DNA of 64,000 bases from Dysidea avara. Lineage: Eukaryota; Porifera; Demospongiae; Dictyoceratida; Dysideidae. Below are positions 38,861 to 51,770 of the stretch, in pieces. How positions within the stretch are numbered: the first letter of the stretch is position 1; every line of letters starts with the position of its first letter. The notes below the pieces were generated by a model. That model searched no databases. It was not told the origin of the DNA and worked only from the letters and a program-made list of their open reading frames with translations. Location of the stretch: contig NC_089272.1 in NCBI RefSeq assembly GCF_963678975.1, positions 45,962,032 through 46,026,031 of the forward strand, in the 5' to 3' direction. A program made the position numbers and the translations under genes.

Positions 38861-41800
38861 AGAGCTTATATACCCCCAGATCACTTTTACAGGTTTTGGT
38901 AAACTCATTGTAACACCTGAACAAGTTTGCTCTCAGTCATCTTGCTTATAGAAACAAATAAGTCAGCTAGTTTATTGTCACTATTGTTTTGTCTAGTGTT
39001 TGTAATGGTCTAGTTCTATACGTTTGCCTGGGTTTGGTCCTGCAACCTTTATACTGGTGTGACATTTGCACCATTCCATCAGCTTCCATATGAGTTGCGT
39101 AAAATGGCTTCTTCTAGTGATCATGATTTGTTAAAAATAGTCAATGTATATATATAATTCCTTGCTAAGAATAATCACTGGACAGTCAATTTTCCATCTC
39201 CTTGTAGTATTATTCTTTCTACTTTCTAGCCTGGTTGTTTCAATGTATCCTTTCATTGCAGTCTTGTTTCACTATAAAGAATAATGTATATTGTTTACCA
39301 AACTGACTCCATCTGCTATCCAATGGTGATTGGTGAATAGATCGATTCCTATATACTCCCACATTATAATATTATACTCTTGATTATGTAACACTTATGC
39401 ATGCACATTGGGGCATTCTGTCATGCAATCGCATGATGTAAGGGCTGAGTCTTGTACCACCATGTATACACAGGAACACCTTTAAAAGGAGGCACCTTGA
39501 TAGGTAGGACACCGTACACATGGTTAATTTGTAGTAAAGACACATGCATACTCCTGAGATCAGGGAACCTCTCTAATAAAGCCATTACTTTTAGCAGAAC
39601 CTCAATCAAGGTGTCTGGAATAGAGCTAGGACTGCAGTTCCACTGTATTACACAAAGAGTCTCTACATAGCTCGATGAGTACTTTGAATAACGATCATGT
39701 CCCAGCTTTTTTATTTTGTAGTGTACTATTTGTCATTATTGATATCAAATAGCAGTGATTTTATCAACTACTTCTGCTCTCTGTGCTACCCAAGACTTAT
39801 TTTATCCATTTCAAATGTCCAAGGTTTTGGATGCGTAGTAATCTTCTACTCTTGCTGCTTTCCTGCAATTTAGTACCTAGAAGAGAAGCTTTAATAATAT
39901 AAAAGTGCCATGTAAATTGCAGCCATCACAATTAAATTATGTACTTTCAGTCAAAAGTATTTGCAGTATTAGCTAACTATTGTTAACATCATGCTTTGTA
40001 ATTTATAAATGATGTATTTCTGTCATCAGTTGAATGCAATAAATAGATAAAAATAAACTACCACATGAATACTTTAGTGAACACGTGAGCCTGTATCATG
40101 TGATAAGGGGTTATAAGGTGTAAGAATTTATTCATACAATGTCACTATGAGGCTGTGTAATGGTGCAAGATGCCATCTTTTACTACCCTCGATAAGATTT
40201 CAGATGATGAAAGACATGTTTTGTTGTTGTTGTTGTTTTGTGTGTACACATAAATAACAGTTGAGCAATTCTGGGTTTTTTCCTGGTACCAGGCAAAAAA
40301 TAGCTTTCTAAGGCTTAAAAAAACTTAAAATTTCTCCCATACTATTAGTTGTAGCTGAGCTTTTGAGTATGTAGCATAGTTGTAAATGTTGAATTGACAT
40401 TTTGATAAATGGTAGCCCAAGCATGCCTAGTGGCACACAACCCAATGTAAGTGTATTGTAGGTGGTAAGAGTAATACTATATATGGTGAGTAAGCTAGTC
40501 CTTTCTGCTGCCATTCCAGAGTAGGGAAGGCTGAAATAGTTGAAGTAGTTAAAGTGAGGGGGAGCTGATCGGAGTGTAGGATCTCTGGTAGCAGGGGTTG
40601 AGGGATGCAGTCCCCCAGATGCTGTTGCCATTTTAACTTTCACAATGTCTTAAAGTATACCAAAATCATTTATAAGGGGAATTCGAAGCATTTTAACTAC
40701 ACCACCAACTCATTTGCATTTTAAGCAGACTATTTGCAGTCAACAAAACACTGCTTTGGAAAAGTTATTTTAGTGTAACTATTAATGAGTAAGGTTTAAA
40801 AGTTCATAAAGCACTACAAAACAGCCTTTTCTGCACTTGGAAACACTTGACATGCTGGTTAAAATAACCAAGTGGCTCGAATCTAAAATATTTGTGTTTC
40901 AACTAAGTTTAGGAACACATTTATGAAGCTTTTGACTGCTATATTAAAAGTCATTTTCTATTAATTTTCAAACAGTTATCAGCCCTGCCCTGCTGAATAA
41001 TTTTGGTAATCTTATTTTGAGGGATGGCAAAGACCCCTTCCACCTTGGCAGACCAAAAGGGATTTGGCATCCTAGCTTACTTCCCCCTCCCCCACCTCCT
41101 TTGTTTACTGCTTCTCACATCAAAATCAATATACCCCCTTGTTATAGACAACAGGAGATAAATTGTCTTTACCAAATTGGTGAAGTTAGTATAATCATGA
41201 CCTCGCTAAATATACCAGTGTCTTTAATTTCACCAGTTTGAAGAAAACTATATGATCTTCGCAGGAATAAGAAGGGGATTTGGTGTACATTTTATGTGAA
41301 ACATTATTGTTCAGAGAAACACCTAGTATATATGTATAATCAGTGGCTATGTAGCTAGTACAAACGTGTGCTGTGGTGGATCCAGATAGGGAACAACAGG
41401 CAAATGCTCCCCCTCTCCCTTCATCCTTTAACCCCTCCCCCCTCCCCCCCATCCTTTACCCTACACATCCATCTCTGAACTCCCTTACCCAAAACACAAA
41501 CTCCCTTATCCAAAATACAGACAAAATTCCTTACAAGATTGAGATACTCCAATAAAATATTCAGTCAAATGCTTTTAACGGAACAGTGACTGCATGTAAT
41601 GCTATTGTTACAATACAGTCCTTGCATCTTTAGCCATTTCATGGCATGCTCAGCTTGCTAGGATGAAAAGTACATAGTTCTTTGTATGCTATTCTATATC
41701 CCAACATGTACTTCAGTTTCATTACTGAACTACTCATGACACTGATCCATACAACTCTCAAGGCAAACCAGTTAGAAAGCACAAATTATTACTATAATAC

Positions 41801-42165
41801 AGATATTAATTTTGTGCATAAAATTACTCTATATATGCATGGAATTTCAGTTTTAAAACATGGCTCCATATCAATCGCGCGGCCAGTAAAGCAGAAACGC
41901 GCGCCGCAGACAATAAATGACGCGACCACTACGTGAGGATTTTACAAGAACGAACGTTGTCAAATTCGGCCTTCCTGTAATCCACCCGTCACTTACGCTA
42001 TCCCTCTGAAACTCTGGAGCTGAACTCATCATGTCACTAGTAACTACCACACAAGCAGTGAAGCAAATCCATGCCAATTGTTTCGTGATCGAGGTTGCCA
42101 ACATCAAAGGGGAAGTTTCATTTTTTTTTTTTTTAGCATGCGGTTAGACGCAACCGCAGGTGTAT
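38861..42165. other. Low-information region, no gene supported
   Basis: AT-rich. Positions about 39400-39460 share short blocks (ACATTGGGGCATT, TGAGTCTTGTAC) with 34010-34060, so a dispersed repeat is present. Around 41376 GGTGGATCCAGA looks like a decayed MITE terminus, followed by a cassette relic at 41536-41567. A minus-strand frame of 111 residues (40643-40308) has no domain. A small hairpin TGCGGTT/AACCGCA sits at 42139-42158. Confidence 0.45.
41536..41567 (+). repeat. Recurrent cassette, leader plus one decayed unit
   Basis: Leader AGATTGAGAT, unit core CTCCAATAAAA followed by TATTCAGTC. It is diverged but the leader-unit order is kept. Confidence 0.55.
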
Positions 42166-42392
42166 GCCTTGCGTGCGAATTTTTTTTTGGGCACACTTTG
42201 GACTTAGAAAATTTTCACGAAATATTTTTTTCCGGATAATGTTGTGTACGTATCCTGGATACTGACATGTTGAAGCCGACTAGTTAGCAGGGCCAACAAC
42301 GTCGTGTTCTCCGCCAGACTGGTAGCCGCTAGAAAAGAAGGGCGAAAAAAATGAGCCAGTTTAGAAGAACTCTTTCCTCCTGCCGTTTTTTC

Positions 42393-43194
42393 GGGTGTAA
42401 CTAATCACTGGACTGGACTACTGGACTGGAACACTGGACTGGACTACTGGACTGACATACTTTTGGTTTTTACACATTCTGAGATTGGTTTTATTGAGTC
42501 TAGCTAGCCAAGGGTCTTCAAAAAACTTGCAGCCTGCTACAGGAGTAAGCAAAAACTGACTTCTCACTACTTGTTGTGTTCTACAGCATTTATACACTTC
42601 TTAGTATTGTGTTTTGGAGATTGTAATACCTAGCAGTAGCTAACCAAAAATCATTTTACTATATTTGTGCTCCCTATCTTACACTGTATCCTTGAACTAA
42701 ATAGCTCAGACCCCTGGGACACAACCTATCCTTCCTAAGATAATCTATTGTAGCTAAATTTGTTCCTACATGTAATATACAAACTCATTACACAACTGTA
42801 GAGTTTTTTCTGCTATCATGATTAGTTCTTACATGTGCTGGTTGGCGTACTATAATATGTGACCAAATTTATTAGCATTGTACAAGCTTGCTACTATCTC
42901 CAATTGGTTAACTATAACTAGCATATTCCCTGTAGCATACTGATAAGTAGTATAGGTGTATGTACTGTAGAAGAACATAATAAATAGAAGTGAAATCACT
43001 AGAAGTCAGTTTTTGCTTACTCCCACTCCTCATACTCATCATTTTAGTAACAGACTGCAAGTTTTCTGAAGGCCCTTGGTTAGCAGGAATCAATAAAACC
43101 AACCTCAGAATGTGTAAAAACCCAAAATATGTCAGTCCAGTAGTCCAGTCCAATGTTCCAGTCCAGTAATCCAGTCCAGTGATTAGTTACAACC
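42393..43194. mobile_element. Mutator-like foldback, 802 bp, perfect 9-bp target duplication
   Basis: Arms of about 195 bp (42393-42590 and 43000-43194). They begin GGGTGTAACTAATCACTGG and end CCAGTGATTAGTTACAACC, with internal tandem copies of ACTGGACTGG. CGTTTTTTC occurs on both sides (42384-42392, 43195-43203). The right arm of the 8-kb host lacks this element at the corresponding place (near 49975), so the insertion is directly demonstrated. Confidence 0.8.
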
Positions 43195-43230
43195 CGTTTT
43201 TTCAGAAGGACTGTTCTTACCTTGTTTCTC

Positions 43231-43268
43231 TCACTGGCTGCCTCGCTGGCTGCCTCGCTGGCTGCCTC
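43231..43268. repeat. 12-bp tandem repeat (CTGGCTGCCTCG), three copies
   Basis: Three copies in the left arm of the 8-kb element. The right arm has two (GGCAGCCAG at about 49911-49930), so copy number changed after the arms formed. Confidence 0.7.
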
Positions 43269-43474
43269 ATCACTATGAACTGATTTGTCAGTGGCGTCTC
43301 GCATCACCTGGCAGCACAGAGCTATTCACAGGTTGGTGAAGAAGCAGCTTGTGTTTTATTCTTGACACCACTGTGTGTGTGTGTCTCGTTTTTGTGCTAT
43401 GTATTAAACTGTTTGTACCTCCTGCAAGGAAGAACAACTTAAGCCGATTGCATTGAGGTTAAACAATAAATCAA

Positions 43475-43574
<100 letters not shown>

Positions 43575-44808
43575 ACTATAGGTGTTACGAATTCTCTCAT
43601 GGAAGAACGACTCTGTCCAATGTGTTGAGTTTTAATTTTTTTTTTAAATCTGACATTAGATAACTTGTTTGTTTTTATCTGTTGTACCAGTTATAACTGA
43701 ACAAGGGATGGTCACTACCTATGTGTGGTTCTAGCTGTAAAACCATCTACGACTGTGCAGATGGTCCTACTGAGTATTGGAACTATAATATTATGTTGCT
43801 GAACATCAGTTGTGGTTTTTGTCATCTTATTAGTATTACCAAATTCTACTTTCTCAGAAAGAAATGTGAAAAATTATTTGCTATTCTATTGTAGGTACAA
43901 TTAAGTGACTGATATTTGTAGTGACATTAAGTCCCAATAGAAAATAACATTTCGCTACTTAGAGATGTTCCTTGCCCTATAGAGATGCTACTGTTATATA
44001 CGTTAATTCACCTATCAATGTATTACCCTACTATCCTGCCCTTGGGCATATATGGGGATTTCTAACAGCTGAATGTCAAATGACCCATAGAAGGGCAAAC
44101 CTATTGTGTCAAATCCTCACTTATCCACACAGAGATATGGCAAGTTACAAGAAAAAGTATACTTGTGTGCTTAATGAATGATTATCAAAATTAATGTCCT
44201 ATAGTGCGGCAACAGTTTTGTGTCAATTCTCCCTGTAAATACATTGATAGGTGTATTATAGATATTTTAATTTTCATCACCACTTTATTATGTGGTAACG
44301 TGGTCATGATTTTGTGTGATGTTGTGTGTATTGGGTATGATGTTCTTATTTGTAGGTGGAAACTCAGATATTGCAAGCAACTGGCTAGGGAATTCAACGT
44401 CTAATGAGGTAACCTAACACACTACAGAATGCCAAGAAATGCTTATTGGATCGAAGTCATCTCATCTTTATGCAATCACTGTGAGAATAAGGACTCATTG
44501 TTCCAACTAGTCTCCATGCCAGACAGTTTGTGTGGGGGTGGCAAATAAGCTTCTAGTCACTGTTGCACACATTCTGTGACCACTGTGGAATGTTGGCAGA
44601 GCTCAGATTGCCTTGCGGGCTCTATAAAACAAACACCAATTATTCAAATTCTTACTGTAATAAAGGACTGAAGTTTAACAATGCCAGGATATTTGTTCCC
44701 CTTGTACAGAGCTCTTATAATCATTGGATTTGTGAAGTAGTGGAATTGTCGAGGAAGACCTTCAGCAATGTTTCAAATACATCATGACATTACCAGTACA
44801 ATTTTCGA

Positions 44809-44907
44809 CTCAGCTTGCTCAGACGTGACTGGCACGATTCATCCTTGCCACAAAATTTACCTCAGCTTGCTCAGACGTGACTGGCACGATTCATCCTTGC
44901 CACAAAA
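44809..44907. repeat. 52-bp tandem duplication, about 1.9 copies, essentially identical
   Basis: CTCAGCTTGCTCAGACGTGA starts at 44809 and again at 44861. The copies are identical through GCCACAAAA, which implies a recent event or an assembly duplication. Confidence 0.9.
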
Positions 44908-46452
44908 CAATAGTGTGATGTAATCTAATTGCATGTCAGTTTATTCATAGAAAGTGTACAACAGTGATCAGACTGTTTATTTCTCGCCCCCACACAAACT
45001 GTCTGGCATGTGAGACTAGTTAGGTACCTATATACAAATGTTGTACTTTTGCTGCATATTCAAGTTTTTTTGTTATTCAGACAAAATAATTGTTAAATCT
45101 GCAATAATGGGTAAATATGTGGGAGCTGATGAAAACAGAAAAGAAACTCACTGTAGTTTCCAATAACTATGTTACATACTGTGCAGGAATTGTGATCCAC
45201 AGATGTGATTACTGTTAACCATTTAATTGAGTGACTGACAGTCTACTTGCTGGCTAATGTAGTACATAGTTCTACGTATATGACTCAACCATACAGTTAA
45301 GGTACATCTTTTTTATAAAGGACAAAAATTACCAATCTTTAAGAGGTTTCATTGTAGACAAATTTGTAAATTCTCAGTGCTATCTCTTATACAGGTTGTT
45401 GTACAGGAACATTTCTAATATTATTGGTAATTAGAACTGCTCCCGTACAGTATGAGTCAAGCATATGTTGAATGACCTAGTGTATGTATGGTATAATTAT
45501 GTACATATATATAAACTTATCTATTGGAACCACTACGTACGTATGTAACGAACAGTTTGAGACCAACTGAGGAAATCTTACTGAGAGTTTGTCCTTTAAA
45601 TTGTATTCTATAGGAACCACAGAAATTTTTCTTTATAGTGGAGGGTACTTTAAGAGAGGTTCTACAGTTAGATAATCCATCAATGCTTTTTAAATTCAGG
45701 AGTAAGAGTTACATGGTGCAAGTCAAGGTTGTCGACCAACAGGAAGAATTGTATGCAAAAGAAAATGAACAAGTAGCTACAGGTATCAAAACACACATAT
45801 CCAATGATCAATAAGTGGGTGTGGTTCCATGGTAGTCTACAGGCTCCCATAAGCAGGCATAGCACTTTTCTTGATGCCATGCAGACTTGTTGCGTACAAC
45901 AACACAAACCCAATAAGTGGGCATAATACCATAGAGGATGTGGGTGTGGCTCCATATATCACTTAAGACACCAAAAACATTCTCAAATGGTGCATGAGTA
46001 CAGCTCCACATTAAGTCCCTTGAAATGCAACCCAAATGACCTGACACTAACACACTAATAGACCTTCAGTGCTGGTCACTGTAAAGTGTTAGTAACAATA
46101 GCACTTCAAGTTCATACATGCATAAAGAAGGACAGTAGATGTACTCTATAAAATTGACGAGGATGCATTGATTTTTATTGCGGAAATTTTGAATGACATG
46201 TGCTCTTATATTATAGCACCTGAGAACTGATACCAGTAGTATATGGGAGAGTAAACTTCACAACTTCATTTTTTATCCCCTTAATTCTTTAGGCTATCAT
46301 TAGTTGTACAAGAGATGATATGGTGACACAATTAGTACACACATAAAGTATCCACTATAGCTGTCACAACAATGGATTAAATATCACACCTAATAGAAGT
46401 GAATACTTGATTATCTGACCTTCGACTATCAACACACTTACTTACAGTAGAT

Positions 46453-46508
46453 GTGTCTGTTCTATTAGAGTATTTCGTCTAAGGCGTTTATTTCATTAGA
46501 GTAACTCT
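46453..46508 (-). repeat. Recurrent cassette units (decayed)
   Basis: Plus-strand reading: TCTGTTCTATTAGAGTATTT at 46455 and TTTCATTAGAGTAACTCTG near 46491. Minus orientation, no convincing leader. Confidence 0.55.
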
Positions 46509-46842
46509 GTATAAAAATAGGCTTTGATTATCTGAACATGTCTTGGTACCTAGGGGTCAGGAAGCACTGTACGAGTAATTTCTTTACAGCTGTCAGCCAT
46601 GCAGGCATTATTTAGACAGTAAAGGACAATAAGTTTTCAAGCACAATTACCTTATAAATCATGGAGTAATAATAGTACTTCTGCAAATTTACCATTGGAT
46701 AAAATAGCAAATAACTTGCACTAAATCTACTACACTAACACTGATGCAGCCTTCAGGTGTGAGGATACAGCTAGCATATTGAGGTGAGCATACACTCTAT
46801 GTACAGCAAAATACGATTGGCTACACTCCAGCAAAAAGAATA

Positions 46843-47470
46843 TGTGACCTGATCTTGGAAAACCTACCTTTTTGGCACATTGGTCAATTTTCTGTTTTAT
46901 AGTTTAAATGAGGTACTGGGTGCTCATCTATCTTGTGTTAAAATTTCAGCTTAATATCTTGAAGCATTACTGAGATATGGCCAATTTTCTGTCCTGTACA
47001 TTACAAACTAACTTTTATGGTAATGTATTGAATTCTGTGAGTGATTAAGGGTGACAAATGGTGACAAATCACTTTGTTTACCAATAATTCCATTGTTACC
47101 ATCTAAAATACTTTAAAATACATTTCTGATAGATTAATGAAGTAGTATTAGTACTTTTCTGCAATTAAATGCCATGTGTCATTGTCTAAGACTAAGTTTT
47201 AGCCATTCCAGCAGCTGAACAAATCACCCAATTTGTAAGTTAATTGTTATCCCACGCATGTGAAATTACTACATGGTCTGATATAATCATCCATATCTCC
47301 TAGGAAAAAGAAGCTATGGGTGTGAAACTTCACAGCAAGAAGGTTTAATAGTTGCTTTATCCAAATGTGTAAAAAAAATGATTTTAAAAGAAAGTGTTGA
47401 AATTTTCATTTGAGTTTTCCCAAAAAGTTTGCTTGTGCCCAAAAAATAGGTTTTCCAAGATCCGGTCACA
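46843..47470. mobile_element. TA-flanked MITE, 628 bp
   Basis: The ends TGTGACCTGATCTTGGAAAA and TTTTCCAAGATCCGGTCACA are inverted with one mismatch over 20 bases; the similarity continues as ACCTA...TTTTTGG. TA flanks both sides (46841-46842, 47471-47472). Non-coding and Tc1/mariner-like by duplication size only. Confidence 0.8.
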
Positions 47471-48089
47471 TATACCATTTTCTTAAAGAGGGTGATATCA
47501 ATAACATGTAGCCATCAACAAAAATTAGTTGTGTAAAGGTGCTTTACAATACACACACTGGTGCTATTGTAATATACAACTAAATGCAAAACTTCAATCA
47601 TGTCTTTTGTTGTTGCTGTTACCCTTGAATGCTCACAGTCAAATTGTTCATCATTAAACATAGATCAGTCATCTCACAAGATCACCATAGTACGGACTCA
47701 TTGTTCCACACCTCATTTAGACGAGAAGTAAATCATTCACAATAACAATGTGAATCCACCTACAAATTAAGAACATTACACTCAATCATAGATCATCACA
47801 CAAAATCATCACCACATAATAAAGTAGTGAATCATTACCTAATATAATATACCTATAATGTACATAAAAACAGCAACATTTCTGTGGTACAAGGAACATC
47901 TGAGTGGCAAATTAGGGAAAAATATTACTTTATATTGTGAATTGTGTGCTTAAACTTGTAGTCACTTGATATTACAACAATAAAATAACAAACACACAAT
48001 TATCATGCTTTTGTATGTCTTCCTTTAATACTTAATAAGGTTAAGACAGATGGCTGATCAATTCAAATCACATTTTTTAATTTTTATAG
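47471..48089. other. No gene recognised
   Basis: AT-rich interior of the 8-kb element. No open frame, repeat or structure that I can name. Confidence 0.4.
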
Positions 48090-48472
48090 TAATCTCACTT
48101 AAAATTGTCAACCATTACAACATGTTTCGGTAGTGCATTCCAATGTTCAATTATTATTCTTTAGAAAATAATTATTTCTTCACAAATTTTCATGCACTGT
48201 ATGCTTGTACAATTGAATGTCAATGGGAAATGGTGGATCTGGTAAGCTGCAAGGATTGGTGCATGTTACCATTCAATTTTTGATATGTGGCTCTCTAAAT
48301 TTTCTGTATACTAAGGTGGGTGGTTGTAATCTTTCACAACGTTGAAAGTCACTAACTAGTTTTGAAGCTCTGTGTTTAAGTGATTCAACTCTGTTAATGT
48401 CACCCTAATAATCAGGCCCATAGATTACAGCAGCATAGTCGTAGAACTGGTTGAATCAAAGTTATCTCCAAT

Positions 48473-48908
48473 TAGGCACCGGCCTATTATGCCCGAAATT
48501 TTACCTATTATGCTTTTGAGCATTGCTCAAAAATTAAGCCTATTATGCTCAAAATTATGCTTTCAAAATCAAAATTATGCTCTAGAAGTGACTGTTTTAT
48601 TAGAGTATATCAGCCTTTCCTGACTGCTCTATTAGAGTAAGTGACTGCTCTATTAGAGTATCTCGATCTTATTTCTGCAAAGTGTGAATAACCAACAAAG
48701 AAACGGTTTAATAAGTTGTATTACGTGTTTTTGATTATAAAATGCACTAATAATACTATTGGCAGTAAATATTTGCTTTCTTTCAGGCGCGCGTATTGCG
48801 CATTTAATTAATTTTTCAAACATCGTCCCTATTATGCTGGCATTATGCTTGATGCTTTTGGCCACCTATTATGCTTTAAATTATGCCGGCATAATCGGCC
48901 GGTGCCTA
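48473..48908. mobile_element. hAT MITE, 436 bp, perfect 8-bp target duplication
   Basis: Ends TAGGCACCGGCC and GGCCGGTGCCTA (perfect 12 bp; 19 of 20 when extended). TCTCCAAT is duplicated exactly (48465-48472, 48909-48916). The interior is built from many copies of a CTATTATGC-like word. It carries the recurrent cassette with three units at 48588-48669. It interrupts a LINE relic. Confidence 0.85.
48588..48669 (-). repeat. Recurrent cassette, leader plus three units
   Basis: Minus strand: leader AGATCGAGAT (48669-48660), unit cores CTCTAATAGAG, CTCTAATAGAG and CTCTAATAAAA. It sits inside a hAT MITE whose TIR is unlike those at 11070 and 60597. Confidence 0.85.
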
Positions 48909-49441
48909 TCTCCAATACAACAAATATCATAGCGTCCAAGGACCAAAACATCTCTTTATTAAACCCATCAAAAGCACAACTGCTTGTTCACACATATATA
49001 ATACTCCTGTAAAACTATCCACGACAGCGATCAACCAAGAGATCAACACTGTGATGTTAATTTCTACTGACTTAAAAGAGGCAATCAAGTGGCTTGTTTT
49101 AGCAAAACAGTAAATTAAGCTTTGTCCCCTTTTTCTGAGATGAAATCAAGGTTGATCAAATATCTTGATCACAGTCACAGATGGTTTTACAGGACCATAC
49201 ATAGGTAGTGACCATCCCTTGTTCAGTTATAACTGGTAAAGCAGATAAGTTAACAAATGTCAGAATTTTTTAAAATTTAAACTCAACACATTCGGCAGAG
49301 CCGTTCTTCCATGAGAGAATTCGTAACACCTATAGTGACACACACACACAAGCACACGCACGCACAGATTTGATTTATTGTTTAAACTCAATGCAATCGG
49401 CTTAAGCTGTTCTTCCTTGCAGGAGGTACAAACAGTTATGC

Positions 49442-49715
49442 ACCTATCAATGTCAAGCCCCACCTACCCCAGGTCGGGCAGAGGTGGGGACTGTTGGGGA
49501 TTTGCAAATGCGAGAATGCAAATTCCCCAACCCTGGGGACAACTTTTGAGTTACGAATCCCCTACTAATTATCCCGGGAATCACAACAGTATGAAAAAGT
49601 ACGGATATTCGTGTTGCAAATGCCCTTACCCTGGGGACGAGCTTGGGTGACAAATCCCCTACAAATCCCCACCTGCTGCCCGACCTGGGGTAGGTGGGGC
49701 GTGACATTGATAGGT
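49442..49715. mobile_element. TIR MITE (ACCTATCAATGTCA ends), 274 bp
   Basis: ACCTATCAATGTCA at the left faces TGACATTGATAGGT at the right. The repeats continue inward (CCCCACCTACCCCAGGTCGG and complement) for about 40 bp. The left arm of the host 8-kb element lacks it (near 43414), which confirms insertion. Relics of the same family lie at about 33748 and 44005. The duplication is unclear. Confidence 0.75.
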
Positions 49716-50188
49716 ACATTACATAGCACAAAAACGAGACACACACACACACACACACATAGTGGTGTTACAAGAATCACATAGTGGTGTCACAAGAATA
49801 AAACACAAGCTGCTTCACACTCACATAATCAGTTTCACCAATACCTGTGAATAGCTCTGTGCTGCCAGATAATGCGAGACGCCACTGACAAATCAGTTCA
49901 TAATGATGAGGCAGCCAGCAAGGCAGCCAGTGAGAGAAACAAGGTAAGAACAGTCCTTCTGAAAAAAAGGCAGGAGAAACTAAGAGTTCTTCTAAACTGG
50001 CTCAATTTTTTCGCCCTTTTTTTCTAGCGGCTGCCAGCCTGGCGGAGAGCACGACGTTGTTGGCACTGCTAACTAGTCTTGAACATGTCAGTATCCAGGA
50101 TACGTACACAACATTATCCGGAAAAAAATATTTCGTGAAAATTTTCTAAGTCCAAAGTGTGCCCAAAAAAAAAATCCGCGCCTTGCGA

Positions 50189-51182
50189 TCGTTTGTGCAT
50201 TCCTAACATTGATCGCCCTGTTATCGCTTCAGTATTCACTCAATCACCTCAAGATTCACATCATCGATTTCACCATACATGATTACCCTACAGTCGTGAT
50301 TTCAGCACCAAACGAAGTTTCAGTCGTCCTCAGTCGACCTAGACGCCAAATACAAATCCCAGATTGTTGTTTTCCGCAATACTCGCTTGGCATGTAGGGC
50401 AATGTGTCTTTAAACTGTTCTAAAAGTTTCGTTCAGATTGAAACATTTGTTTTCGAGAATGGCTAGTTTGAAATTTGAATTTAGTCGCCCCGTCGTCATT
50501 TGCTCTCTAAGAATTTTACTCGGAATTTAAAGAATGACGCAGAGCACAACTGCGGTCACTGGGTATTGATGAACTGGGCTCAACTGGCGCTATATGTAGT
50601 TAATCAGTACATATAGCCAACAAGAAGTGTGCTGCCATAGATTATAGTCCATAGATATAATCTATGGTGCTACATACCATCCTTCGTTTTGAAATTAGTC
50701 GCCCCCACATAATTTGTCCTCTAAGGGCGCGCCTTAAAGAATGACACAAGAGTACAACTGCGGTTACCAGTTGTTGACACAAGCTGTGAGTAATTAGCAC
50801 ATGTAGCTAGCTTAAAAGGAAGTGTGCAAAATCGCCTAATACAATTGTCACCATACATTATTGCATTTTATAGCACCCCCACACAAAATTACACATGTAA
50901 TTACAACATACAGAGGAGACACATGAATACCAAACACTTTTCACAACAATAATGTAAGAATTGTACAATAATGACTGTAATATAACTGCTATGCAAATGT
51001 TTTCCAGTGGCCCGCCATGGTAGCAAGTCTCACAAGATGGCATGTATATTCATCCAAACACAATGGGAGTAACGAGTAAGTATGATGACAAGTTGGTATG
51101 ACTCCATTTGTAGAATCCAGATGAGTAGGTGTGGCTCCAGTATGTCTAAACAGTTAACAAACATTCCTGTTATAAATACGTG
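50189..51182. repeat. Diverged ~225-bp tandem duplication (50462-50840); otherwise empty
   Basis: Blocks TTAGTCGCCCC, GTCCTCTAAG/GCTCTCTAAG, TTAAAGAATGACRCA and ACAACTGCGGT recur in the same order at about 50462-50600 and 50684-50830. Between them CCATAGATTATA (50635-50646) and TATAATCTATGG (50656-50667) form a perfect 12-bp stem. No coding sequence is supported. Confidence 0.6.
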
Positions 51183-51286
51183 CTAGAGATGCAATATAAT
51201 AGTATAGTATTTAAATGCAATAATACATAATCTCCATTGCATCACTATCAAACGACACTAAGTGGAGGATATTGTTGCATCTCTAG
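51183..51286. mobile_element. Small TIR MITE, 104 bp
   Basis: CTAGAGATGCAA at the left and TTGCATCTCTAG at the right are perfect 12-bp inverted repeats with AT-rich interior. Flanking duplication not clear. Confidence 0.6.
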
Positions 51287-51770
51287 TATGTACACTCTAT
51301 CAGTACAACCTGTCTTAATGGCCACTAGTATAGAAAGACAACCACTCTTGAAAAGCCAATTACAATTGAGAATTTATACACTATTACCTGCTGAATGAGT
51401 GAAGGTGGCAATAAACAAGTTCCACCGTAATTTATACACGTGATCTGATCCTGTATATTCTGTCAGTGGATGAGAACCACTTGGCCAGGACAAAATGTGA
51501 CTCAAGTGTCCTGGATGATCCATACTCAACCAACTTATGACCCAGTGGCACAATGGAACTGACTATTTATAGAGAATACAATTATATTTATTTCTAAGAT
51601 GTGTGGATGTGTGGACACATTACAACACATTACATGTACATACAAGACATGCTACGTACTGTTTTAGCATTCCAAGTCACCACACTATACACGTACCAGT
51701 CAACAATGCTTCATAGTGCCCATCAGTAAACCTGAAGAAAAGTTATGAAAAATAAAAATTCACATAAGTA

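Larger units (their letters stand above)
43758..46842. other. Interior of the 8-kb element, no gene supported
   Basis: Contains a relic of the MITE at 49442 (about 44005-44170), a 52-bp direct duplication at 44809-44907, AAGTGGGTGTGG motifs at 45812 and 45939, and minus-strand cassette relics at 46453-46508. Short open frames lack domains. No DDE transposase signature was found in any frame by eye. Confidence 0.5.
48090..49000 (-). pseudogene. LINE RT C-terminal relic, split by a hAT MITE
   Basis: The minus-strand translation left of 48465 gives YDYAAVIYGPDY, a stop, then RVESLKHRASKLVSDFQRCE and VYRKFREPHIKN, and finally WNALPKHVVMVDNFK near 48150-48100. These match the LEYxxxVWxP, QxRAxRxV and WNxLP positions of the C-terminal LINE domain. 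The preceding LIQPVL lies across the MITE on its right side. The family differs from LINEs A to C. The upstream limit (near 49000) is a guess. Confidence 0.55.

Noticed and set aside
40308-40643. 111-residue minus-strand frame
   Set aside because: No domain; composition suggests a MITE or random sequence.
45294-45669. A pogo-like MITE bounded by CAGTTAAGG and TTCTACAG
   Set aside because: Ends are not convincing inverted repeats and the TA duplication is not symmetric.
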